This document shows, one piece after another, positions 53,365 through 64,000 of a stretch of 64,000 bases of DNA. The stretch is from Brugia malayi (lineage: Eukaryota > Nematoda > Chromadorea > Rhabditida > Onchocercidae): assembly GCF_000002995.4 (NCBI RefSeq), contig NW_025062479.1, forward strand, positions 12,505,721-12,569,720, read 5' to 3'. Each line of letters begins with the position of its first letter. The first letter of the stretch is position 1. The notes under the pieces are model-generated. The model was not told where the DNA came from. It saw only the letters and a list, made by a program, of their open reading frames with translations, and did not search any database. Both the position numbers and the translations under genes were made by a program.

Positions 53365-54117
53365 ATGCCGTCGAAAAAGGGTGGTGGCAAGGGAGCTGCT
53401 GGAAATGGCACTTCGGAAGGAGGTGGTTTGGTAAAGAAGGAATCCAAAGGTGGTACCGCCGTCAAAGTCAGACATATTTTATGCGAAAAACAGGTGGGTT
53501 TTTTTCTCCTTGATAATCTCTGGTTTTGCTGTCTTTTCAAAAAACAGTTGCATCACTGTCTCTCCATGGATGTGTTGTGGTACTTTTTTGGTGGATATAT
53601 GAAAACCTTACTGCAGGGAAAAGCAATGGAAGCCATCGAGAAATTGAAATCTGGTTCAAAATTCAATGAAGTAGCTGCAAATTACAGTGAAGATAAGGCT
53701 AAGTTGGGGGTAATGCGTCTACCGTTTTTATATTAGTTTCCGGGTTTGGAAATGCGGATACACACTAGTTTCTTTTTCCATCATTTCGACCGTACTTGAT
53801 TGGTATTGGTGGTGACAATGACAGGAGTTATTGTTCCAACTCATACCTGCATTCTCTGTTCTCTGATAAGCAGTTATCAGTAGACACACGATCAGAACAC
53901 TTGCAATGCTTACAATTGCTTTTAATCTTTTTCATGTCAATGGTCCGTACTAATTCAGGGTGATCTCGGTTGGATGACTCGTGGATCAATGGTGGGTACA
54001 TTCCAGGATGCAGCATTTGCTCTTCCGAACAGTACTGTCGATAGGCCTGTATATACTGACCCACCAGTGAGAACACAGTTCGGTTATCACATCATCATGG
54101 TTGAAGCTAAAAAGTGA
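53365..54117 (+). CDS. PIN4: Parvulin-type peptidyl-prolyl isomerase PIN4
   Basis: Exons 53365..53493, 53617..53709, 53959..54117 give 126 residues, near the 131 of human PIN4 (Par14). The enzyme catalyses cis-trans isomerisation of prolyl bonds and is reported in the nucleus, in pre-ribosomes and in mitochondria. The N-terminus is the basic, Gly/Lys-rich tail of Par14 ([20 protein letters not shown]) rather than a WW domain, which separates it from PIN1. The parvulin domain runs from about 35 to 126: [57 protein letters not shown], with both conserved histidines (HIL and YHII). Splice sites are canonical and phase 0. Confidence 0.96.
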
Positions 54118-57100
54118 TTACACTTTTTTGTTTTGCTTTGTCTGCTTCTGTGTTTTTGTGCTTTTTATTAGAAGTACAAAATTTCTCAGTACAGTCATTC
54201 ACATGCTGTAACTATAAGGAAGAGATGACCAATATTTAGTTTTCTAGTATTTCACTTTGAAGACAGATGGAATCTTATCATTCACCGATCACTATTCAAG
54301 TTTTCATAAACACACATTTGAATGTTTGCGGAATCACCGTATAACTTTAGTATTTATGTATACGATTGTAGTTGACATATTAAAGATTTTTACAGTCCTA
54401 TGTTTATCGAATATTTGGAAGTACTTAGCTATAAAAAAGGAAAACACTGAGGAAGAAATTTAAAGTATCGAAGGATGCGGACTACTGCAGCAAATAGATT
54501 TTATTATAAAAAGACACGGCATGTAACTTGTAATCTATCTTTAGTTGATGCAAATCAACCGCTATACTGGTATATGTTGTCAACATTAAACTAAAGGCTT
54601 AGATGTTGGTAAACTGATTCATTCTTGTTGGTAAAGCTATCGACCTTCCAACTTAAAAATGGCTTCCCTTCTCTCATTCGCTTTTCATTTTTTACTCTGC
54701 TTCCATTCCCATTTCCACAACAATTTTTTTTTTTAAAGTACCTGTGGGTTTAGAATGATAGGTAAATCGAATATGATATCGTTATTATTGAACCAACACC
54801 GCTGCTATCCTATTATGATAAGCTTTAGCTTACGACTTATAGATTTGAAAGATTGTTTCATTTGGTCAATCAAACATTTAGTGACGAAATATGTTCCAAA
54901 TGTAATTGGGAAATCATAACCGCTACTTGAATGATTTGGAAAATGGTTCTGGTGGTTGCACAATAGACGATGACCCGGAAGTTGCGTAATATGTCCTCTC
55001 CAGCTACTTCACAGTTACCGCTGCAACTCATTGGGATGATCACGAGGAAATTGGTGACTTCGTGGCACCTCTCTCGAAATAACTGCTTTTGTTCCAGAGC
55101 TCTTCTTACGTCCTTTATTTACTAAATGAACAAGCAGATATAACTGTTTACCAAACTGATGAACTGGGAATAAATCCAAGAAGAAAAATACCCTTGACCA
55201 CCTCATTTTCCTCTTCTTACTCTTCTCGCATTCGTATTTATTTCAAAAATAAATGAGATCTGTTCTAGTAAACAACAAACATTCTTTTTAATCCTTAAAC
55301 CACAGATTTGGTCGCCATATCATCCGTGAGTTAAGTGGAGCATTCCTGGATACATTTATTCATTGTGGGCAGATATGAAACAATTTCAACCAATCACTGT
55401 AAGTCTGTAATTTATTGCACTAAATCACAATTTTGTAGTTTAAAATAATTTTCAAATACTGATTTCAATTTGAGTGTTACGTAGAGTTCCTTGTAAACTA
55501 TCCTCACTTCCGTCCTATTCCTACCCATATACACACGCTTGCATCATCAATTGCTGCTATACACTGACATTCTGTTGTTTACACGTGCAGTTGGATAATT
55601 CGGGTAAAAAGCCTACTTCATTGCGCGATCATTTGATAACCACTAAACGACAAAGGAATCGATCGATCGCCTGTTTGGTCTTCCCGATCCTCCAGACTGC
55701 TTCAGTTAGGAAAGAAAGAGATAATTATATTAACAAGCATCGAATTTATCTGTTTGTTTACGGTGTGAGTGAAATAAAATGATATAGCTGCTACTGCTTA
55801 TTCCACGTCTCCATTAGCATTTAATTGGTTGTGCAGGCGAGATGAGATGTCGTGGAGAAGTGAACCAGATGCTGCTAGCCTTCTTTTTGTATTTCTATCT
55901 ATATTAGTGCTAATCTAATAAAGTTCAGAAATCAGTTATTTGCTATCAAATCTTGCTTAATGATCAGTCACTGTCTCTAATTTCAATTCAACGAATCTTG
56001 AACTTAAAAGAATAAACATACATTTATTTTGTATTTGAATAAAACTCCTTCATCTCTGCTTATTTAGCAGAGATGAAGGAGTTTTACCCATAGATAATGA
56101 TAGAACTTGGCAAAGTATCTTATGAAGGGTTGTTGGGAAAGTTCTATTCTAATCAAATTCGCTTCAGTTTAAAGGAATCGACCATGTGATACATTCACTC
56201 ATCCCTTGTTGTCACTTGCCATTCGTCTATTTTATCGCAGTAAGAATATCAACAATTTTTATTCAAAGCAACTCCGATTTAATTATCAACATCGTTCTCC
56301 TGCAATGTTACTAACACGTAAATGACGTGAAACTTCCTGTCTCCTGATTTAATTTCAGCACATTTACAATAATCATGCATTCCCATGAGCAGCTTTTATA
56401 GTTACTCATCGTATTTAAAGCATTCAGGCATTTAGAAGTTAATTAACTTGCAAATTGATTGAATTTTTCATCAGTTTTTGTAAGCTATAGAATTTTTTTT
56501 AAATCGTAGGATGGGATTTCACTTTAAATTTAAGCTGAACTCATTGCTATTCTAGACTTCGCCATCGAATTGTCGAATCTTTGGAAACTGTATGGAAATG
56601 GATATAATTGTTAGGCAGCGCCAAGCAGCTTCTACTATACAGGTTTGTCATCATTGGTTGTATATTGTGAGCTTTGTTTAATTCAGTTTTCTTGAATTCA
56701 GTTTTTCACTATTTCAATTCAAATTAAGACGAACGCTTAGAAGAGAATAAGAAAATGAAGACAGCTTGCATGATACAGGTAACATAGCATTATTCCAGAA
56801 CTGAAGTACTGCGGCGCTGATATTTCTCATTTCCTTAGAAATTTCCCGCTTTTAAAGGCTTAATGCACAATCAAGAGACTAAAGTTCTTTTTCAAAATAA
56901 TTTATTAACTAAAAATATATTTTACGTCTGGAGAAATTTTAAAGATACTGTTAGTCTGTTCATATCCTGAACTTTAGTGTCGTTAATTAGTTACAAGCTT
57001 TCGTAAAGTTAGCTATTCCCACTCCATCTGCAAGACACTTCCACAGTTATAATGGAGTAGGTAAAGCCTTTTCAGAGATATTACCGTGGTTATATTAGCC

Positions 57101-58638
57101 GTAAGAGTGATAGAAATATCAATGAGCAACAATCGTCGTACAGGTGAGAAAGTAACAGAGGAGAGAAATCCTAACAAATCTTTGCGAATTTGACCAGTGT
57201 ATGTGAAACGAAATTCATTCTAAAATTATGAACCTAAATGACACTGAGTAAATAATGATTAATATATCAATCTCAAATTTAGTTCCACATCCATTCGCAT
57301 ATCAGTACATGACCTGAACTTTATGTAAATTAGTGCTACATGCATATAAATCAAAACCTTTTCCTATATCTAAAGGAAGAATATTCGCCTTCTCTCTTTT
57401 GATCCAAGTCTAACAAAATGCTTCCATTGGATTGTATAAATAAAAAATGAAACAAAAACATTTCCAAAAAGGGAAAAGTGGTATCTTACAAAACGCTCAT
57501 TTAATTCGCAATATCTAATAAAAACTGGTGTACCCATGCCGCTACACCATCACTTTCATCAGTTGTTGACTCCGTTATCTTTAATCATTTCATTTCGATA
57601 CCCGAATGTCTAGCATTTGTTCGTTCGCAGGTTTTCCGACACTTAAAGATGACTATTTTATCGCGATTAAAAAAAAAAAAAAAATGAAGAGGAAAGAAAT
57701 CTAATATTGTACCAAGCTTTAACTGCAATCATAGCAATCGAATTACGCAAGAAAAAATAAATGCAAAAAAAAAAAAGAAAAAAGTGCAGTATATTACAAC
57801 TGGTGACAAGTGTAGGAAAACAGCATTATCAACTTGATCTTATCTTCATCTTTAACAAATTTCTTAGTATTAGAACAAATTATGTAATAAAATACATGAT
57901 TTAAAACTTTCTATGTATTTATTTAATTTCGTGTACCTCATCGAAATGATGATTTACGTAAACAAAGATAAATTTGCATTAATTTTTAGAATATGGAAAG
58001 GATGAAGCATTAGCTAGGAAATATGAATAAGTATTTGTCAGTATTTACATATGCTTAGCATATACATTCAGATGTTTCTAATTCTCAGTTCCCCTTAAGT
58101 TCCGAAGACCTTGCTGAAATGAGTATTGGAGGTTTATTGCATGATGATATGCAATATATGCGCGCATCATTTTATGAAATTTTGTTGAGACCAAAATTAA
58201 TAAAAATGTCATAATTTTGAACTGAAATGGTTATCTAAGCAAAAATCATAATTTTTAGGGAGTGACTGAAATTGAAGAGTTTGGATCTATATTTTAATAT
58301 TTCAACTGCACAGTTTTTATTCACACAAAATAACACAATAATTTGAGGAACTTAGGATTTCATTCCAATTCGTAAATGCAAGTCAATTAAATAATAATGC
58401 TAATGATTTAAGAAATGAAACGAGTGGAAGAAAGAGAAAAAGGTAAACAAGATTAAATAAACCTATTGCAATGGTTGCTAGTGCATATGCAACTAGAACT
58501 TCAATAATAAAACATATATATTACTTACTAAACTGTATTGCAGCATAGCAACGTTCTTCAAATATTAAACATAATTTTAAATAATTTGTTGATAAATCTT
58601 AATGAACATTACTTTTTACCCAAGAAGTTCACCAAAGT
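54118..58638. other. Convergent intergenic, PIN4 to GPR107-like gene
   Basis: About 4.5 kb between convergent genes. It holds a perfect hairpin at 56040-56086 (separate entry), A-runs near 57669-57684 and 57766-57781, and isolated frames without partners (plus 55474-55782; a plus frame around 54990-55082). No protein family or RNA gene was recognised. Confidence 0.45.
56040..56086. repeat. Perfect 21-bp inverted repeat with 5-base loop
   Basis: The arm from TAAAACTCCTTCATCTCTGC (56040) plus T is followed by the loop TATTT at 56061-56065 and then its exact reverse complement to 56086. The stem is shorter than a typical pre-miRNA but fully paired. Confidence 0.95.
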
Positions 58639-61600
58639 TTAAAGCATTGATGACTTTGCGGTTGATTTCGTCCCTCGTTCCTGGAATATATCTTCTGGAG
58701 CACTATCTTCCGAATCCGCATCATTCACATCCACTGTAACCGGTATATCACCTAGAGTTCCATCATGTACAGAGACTCGTTTCAGACGTGAAATGTTTTC
58801 GAAAATACCATTTTTTGTTAACCTGAAATTGAATGACAACACTTAAAACTATTAATACATATTCATTACTGAAAAATGATACAAAGTTGTTTGACAAGCA
58901 AACATTTTGCTGAATAAGTAGTTTTGGGGGAGGAATATGAAGCTGATAATATTTCATTAAAAAAATATGCAACAACATAGTTTTAAAGAAAGTTGGAGAT
59001 GTATAAGTGAAACTGAAATTTCCAAAAAAAAAAAAAACACGTAAGTAACAAACGCTTCGTCATCATCATCATCTTGAGCCAATTTTAGATACGGATTCTT
59101 TTCTTGTGGCCTAAACTGATAGCCAGCAGTTAAGAAAAATACGAGCGTTGAGAATTCAACCACACAATCAGTTACCCAATCATAATTAAACGGTACTACA
59201 GCCTGAAAAATTTTTTTTTGCTCTATTATAATGGTTTCACGAAGTACGAACAACCAAAGTTCGGGTTTCGTTCTGCACCCCAGAACAAAATACATCTCTC
59301 ACAATAATTCAAGGTGGAATTAACTTTCACTTTTAAATGAGTACAGAAATGTGATACTTAAAAAACAAGCCAAGTGACAATTATGTTATAATATCCGATA
59401 ATATATAATATATGACTACGCTATAAGTTTTCAAAATCTTTAGTCACTCTGACCTTATGTGAAGCAAGAAAGAATTTCCATAGTTACGAAAACTTCAGGA
59501 AAAGTACAGATGCAAAAGTATGTTAAAATCTAAAAAGTAAGAAATATTAGTTTCAATGAAGAAATAGGTAGGAAAATGCTAACCTCAATGACGAACCTAA
59601 TAACACGAGTCAAGTATATATAACCAATAATAACCAAATAGAAATGTCGGAATAATTTTAATTTCTCTAAATTAAAAGCTGCCTTTCCATCGCTTCGAGC
59701 ACCTTCCTGCAAATGACGCATCGACCTGAAGAACACAGAACATATTAAAGCAAAAACTTTGCAAACACTGATGTACTTGTATCATGAATTTCAAATTCAT
59801 TTTAATCCAATTTCGTCTAGCTATTCTTAGAGCCAATCCTTTAATTTGTGAGCACGATTTGGCACGAAATTCAAATAGCCACTCTCGGATTTTCACTCTC
59901 ATTGCATTTAGTAATATCAATTCTTGTCAACTAACTTAAATCGACACTGCTCTATTCATTTTAGTTCGTTCACTACAGCTCATCTTAATTCTTCGCGATT
60001 GTGTTTGATCATTATGCATGATAATAAATAATTCCTAATACCCGTAATTCCCTCTTTAAGTGTAAACTCATACAAAAACAAAAAGTAACAACAGATGATT
60101 CATACCATACGACTGGAAAAATTATTGCCAAACAACAGACAATATCGAAAAATATAAATACTTGTAACCAGAACTGATAACTCTGCTCTCCGAATTCACT
60201 TTCTTCAATGATAATCATTGCAATATTGTCGATCACCTACAACCTTGAGAATAATCTCAACAATATTTGAATATAATCCCAAAAAAAGTATATAAAGAGA
60301 TCAAACTTTCGTATTCAATTCATCCACAAATCACTTATGCGGCATATTTTGATCCATGCATGCAGCAGCACCTCCATCTTTCGCATAATCTCTTAGAAAC
60401 ATACTTCGCTAAGTTTCGAATTCGAAATGGAATTCCAAATGATCTAATTCAAGCACACCAATCATCGCAATTTCATTAGTCCAAATTATTAAAGATAATA
60501 AATACAATCAAAATGTATTTATTGCCTAGCTTTGTTATTTTGTACTTCATGATGACTGTTACGCTCCGATCTTATATTAAAACGTTAACTGCATGATGTA
60601 ATAAAACCACAACTGTTATTTGGAATTCTTACCAACTCTGACAGTCTTATTCACAAAACAAATTTAACAATCTATAAACCAGCAAAACACCATGCCCGAA
60701 CAAACTAACCTGAAGTGGTAAAACAATTATAAACAATTTTCTATCACGATCGGTCAAAAATTTCTTGAAAAATGTATAACCTGTACCAATCAGAATTATT
60801 GTTCCAAATAAAATACCACCTTTTAATCTGTAAAAAAAAAAATAAATGAAATCAGTAAAAAAATGAAAGTTGCTCCTATCAATTTGGAAATGTTCACAAC
60901 TCTATCTTCCGCTAACATAACTAATAATTAATTAAACAAAATTCCAACCGTACTGTAAAACTTCCAAGTAAGTTAAATTAAGATGTAAATAAAAAGATAC
61001 AGATGTGTGATATAATAAATGACAGCCCAAATTTCGCGTTGATGTCCATATACTGAGACGAAATAGTAGTTGATACCATGGAAAAATAAAGACAACGATT
61101 TTAGGATAACCAATGCTGTCATTAAATGATGCACTTTGTAAATCGTACCCGAACTAAAATGAAGGAAACAATTAGAACGTACTGCTCTATATCAATATTC
61201 AGATCAATTTGTAATCGAAGTAACGAACATGCATTACCTTGAATGACAGATATTACGTATCCATACGCATGCAGCAACTGCAAATATTGTTGCCATATAT
61301 AAGTACAACTTTGGCTTTGCTACATCACCAGCAGGAAGATATGATCCTGGATTACGTTCGACTATGTCAACCTTCAATTTTTCAATTTTTTAGATGCATC
61401 ACACTCTAAGTTCAGGAAGGAGTAGAGAGTTAAGAGAACATGTTGGAAAGGTAAGTGAAAGAGAAGTATGCTTCGCTACTGAGTGAAGAGTGGTAGTGAT
61501 TGATCAAATATCGTTTTATATTATCAGTGGATTTAATGATGAAACAATAAAGAGAAAAAAATAACAAACGGTAAAATGCACAGCAACTTGGTTACTGTAA

Positions 61601-63730
61601 CCATGCGCTCGGTAATTGAAACAGTTGTGGTAAATGAAACTATAACGGCCTTGTTGCCCTTCCTCGAATTTTAGTGCAACCTTAAATTCTCATCTTTCAA
61701 ACCTCAAAACAGACAAATTTAATACATTTCCGTATTTATTTTCCAAATCAGCCAGCATTATAAACTTATTCATTGAAAATTTTCAATCACTCACTGAACA
61801 ACACTAACCGAAGTAGAATACTGATCTCCAGAAAGGTTTAAAGGAAGATAATCTTTATATGGTATTTTTGTGGCAGTCGTTCGGAATAATATGTCGTGTA
61901 ATTTGTCGAAAAAACCAGATGTATGTGGCGAGCCCTGCAACAATTACTTCTAGTAAATGACAATGAAAACAAGTTCTCAACTGTTTTAATTAAAGTAAAT
62001 GCGTTTTTTGTTTTTAGAATTCTTGGAAATCTAAGATGGAGGCAGAAACGAACTTTGACAGATGGCTTATCGACATCCCTGGGTGATGCCTCTAATGATG
62101 TTCGTTCTACTTTATCTGGACAACTGCAATGAAATCATTTAAATTTCAACCAACCAAACGACATTTTAAAACTAATTTAATTGGTGGGAACACAAGGCCT
62201 TAACTATTATTCCCTTTTTCAGCACTTGTGCCAATACCTAAGAGATTATTTCTTTTGAAAAGTGTGCTAAATGCTATGGTTAAAACAATGCAATAACGAA
62301 ATGAGAAATTTTAGTAATCCATTCACTCAAAAAAAAAAAAAAAATATAATAATAATGATAAGTGAAAAATTCCCAAAAATAATGATAAGTGAAAAATTCA
62401 GTAACCTTTCTAAATTTTTACACAGTTGCAAATCGTAGGCTGAACCTGTACGTATAACTTTCAGACTGTTCTCGGTAAAGTTGAAGACAAAGAAAAGTGC
62501 ATCAAAATCTACAATGATTTGTCAGTAACTGTTCATATTGTGTTTAAACTTTTTAAAGAAAAAGTTTGCAGTCTATAGTGCATAAAAATTAGGAAAAAAT
62601 GAGTCTTAAAATCTTTGGTAAAGTATCACCTTGATCAAATTGTGATAATTGACATACATGTGGTTTCGATCTAACACCATTCAGTATGTCCTTGCCTCGT
62701 GACAGTGTAAAACCAATAACACCCTAAAACGAATACAGAGTTCAAAATCATTGCCCTTTAAGTTGTTTAGAAAATGTAAATAAAATTACTGGGTGTAATT
62801 ACCTACATCTAAAATGTGAAAATCTATTCTATGTCTCCGTCATATATCTTTTTGTCCTTTTTGGCAGTTTCATCATTTTTAAATAAAATCCCTCTATATG
62901 CAAATAATGGTTAAAATAGGAGGAGAATAAGGGTAAAACGAACGAATCGATCAGTATTACGCTGTTCACGTGTCACATCAGGTGACACCAATTCTGCTGG
63001 AACTGTGAAATTGTACAGTTTTAAGATAAATGTACCACCTTTATTATATCCGAATGTTGTCAGTAAGATATTCCTGCGTGCATCATTCTATAATAAAGTG
63101 GAAAATAAACTTTCTTAGTTATACTAAATTTACATTGAAAGAATCTGAAATTCTTGTAAGGAAATGACACAACAGCTATCATTATTGTACTGCTTTCTCT
63201 CTGCTTATTTGCCAAATTATTTGTTCGTGTTCTTATCGTTATCAGCGAAAAGCTGATCTCAAATATAAGGAATAACTTCATTCAAAGATGTGTTAATAAT
63301 GATAATAATGAAAATTTTTTTTGTCCATTATTTCTCTTGCAAAAGACGGAAAAATAAAAAAAATCAAATGAAATGACTGTTTTCTTGAATCGACTTTAGG
63401 TAAACAGCGTTTCGCAAATTCCAGATAAAAGTTCAGTGCTAAAAACTTAACTCGTACGGATTCTATCCCTCCTTGTTTGATTAACATTTTTAGAATTCAG
63501 GAACTGAATATATGAAATAAAAACTCATCACAGCACTACAGCACAATCTATAGTATATTAACATGTCTTATAAAAATCCACAAATGATGTACGTCAACTC
63601 ATTTCACGTTTCACTTGTCGTAAAAGTATTGTGAAAGCAAACTTACTCTTAAAGCAAGATGGTGAATTTTAGATCCAACGAAAGTGACCAGTACAATTAA
63701 TCCAATAAGAACAACTATCAATTTCCTCAT
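58639..63730 (-). CDS. GPR107: GPR107/GPR108-type seven-transmembrane (LUSTR family) protein
   Basis: Fourteen minus-strand exons: 63730..63647, 63087..62944, 62723..62630, 62508..62406, 62123..62054, 61934..61809, 61680..61570, 61371..61238, 61153..61001, 60827..60710, 60236..60106, 59725..59584, 59202..59054, 58822..58639, for 580 residues (human GPR107 is 600). A hydrophobic signal peptide ([15 protein letters not shown]) precedes the family start KIHHLALR. The luminal domain includes [12 protein letters not shown] and [15 protein letters not shown]. Seven helices start near residue 264 after [20 protein letters not shown] and include [54 protein letters not shown], the [20 protein letters not shown] loop and [10 protein letters not shown]. 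The tail has [15 protein letters not shown] and an Asp run. Family members sit in the Golgi and endosomes and affect retrograde traffic. Several donors are GTTxxT forms (GTTCGT, GTTTGT), chosen because they restore the frame and align with the family. Confidence 0.94.
62351..62399. repeat. 27-bp direct duplication in a GPR107 intron
   Basis: AATAATGATAAGTGAAAAAT TC occurs at 62351 and again at 62378, inside the intron between the fourth and fifth exons, just after an A-run. Confidence 0.8.
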
Positions 63731-64000
63731 GATTATTCACACTCTGAATGATTTACATCAAAAAACTAAGCCAAAAGATATGATAGCCTTCATAAAGTTC
63801 TCAGTGACAATTCAAATTGCCACACTTGATTGTTTTACGAGCATACGAGCACCTTTTTCAACCGAGCACACGTCTCTACCTCCTGCTTTTTCAAAGAGCC
63901 ACACGCTCTCGGACAGTACTTCACACAGGTTAATATGTGGTCCGTCCAGTGTGCTTCAGAACGTTGTTTGTACCAGCTTGTTCCCTTTGCTTTTGCTGCA
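63731..64000 (-). promoter_or_regulatory. 5' flank of the GPR107-like gene
   Basis: The last 270 bases lie upstream of the GPR107-like ATG on the minus strand. AATCATTCAG, ending 13 bases before the ATG, could be a spliced-leader acceptor. No other gene was recognised before the window ends. Confidence 0.4.

Noticed and set aside
54900..55090. Plus-strand frame ending YFTVTAATHWDDHEEIG, reminiscent of the second half of a WW domain
   Set aside because: The spacing to the Trp is two residues short, the first Trp half is missing and a stop separates it from the upstream frame.
55474..55782. Long plus-strand frame with a GTGCAG acceptor
   Set aside because: No family match, no partner exon and no start context; kept only as part of the intergenic note.

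Overview
This is nuclear DNA of a nematode. The coding sequence is AT-rich and split into many short exons. Introns end in a compact TTTTCAG-type acceptor, and several start codons lie a few bases after such an acceptor with no upstream coding exon, as expected for spliced-leader trans-splicing. The conserved genes are all metazoan housekeeping genes. The AT-rich style and intron pattern suggest Spirurina, possibly a filarial worm, but that is inference. No bacterial, viral or plasmid genes were seen.

Layout. 1-3334 (+): 3' part of the proteasome base subunit RPN1/PSMD2. 3947-4549 (+): SNAPIN (BLOC-1/BORC). 5042-6612 (-): FAM8A1-like RDD membrane protein. 7599-10587 (+): NAF1, the H/ACA snoRNP assembly factor. 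11409-16242 (+): AP-3 mu subunit. 16.2-24.5 kb: gene-poor, with a decayed SLC17-type MFS transporter at about 18.3-21.8 kb and a GC-rich island at 22.68-23.06 kb that looks like a Pol III non-coding RNA on the minus strand. 24517-27642 (+): cytosolic aspartate aminotransferase. 28860-37133 (-): a 13-exon protein with one C-terminal PAR-6-like PDZ domain. 37.1-48.7 kb: mostly unexplained, with candidate cysteine-rich minus-strand exons. 48783-52509 (+): a short zinc-ribbon-like ORF immediately followed by KIN17. 53365-54117 (+): parvulin PIN4. 58639-63730 (-): GPR107/108-type seven-transmembrane protein, complete at its start codon.

Exon models were built by hand from homology, splice consensus and reading phase. 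For RPN1 (visible part), SNAPIN, FAM8A1, NAF1, AP3M, GOT, PDZ, KIN17, PIN4 and GPR107 the exons listed sum to a whole number of codons with consistent phases. Two of these models require a GC-AG intron (NAF1 and GOT).

The genes do not form a functional pathway. They cover proteasome assembly, lysosome-related trafficking (SNAPIN and AP-3 mu lie close together but are not an operon by any visible evidence), ER or Golgi membrane proteins, snoRNP biogenesis, amino-acid metabolism and DNA/RNA maintenance. The best candidates for something undescribed are the GC-rich ncRNA island, the short ORF ending just before the KIN17 start, the PDZ protein carrying an RVRF motif, the perfect 21-bp hairpin at 56.06 kb and the cysteine-rich exon chain at 44.6-48.6 kb.
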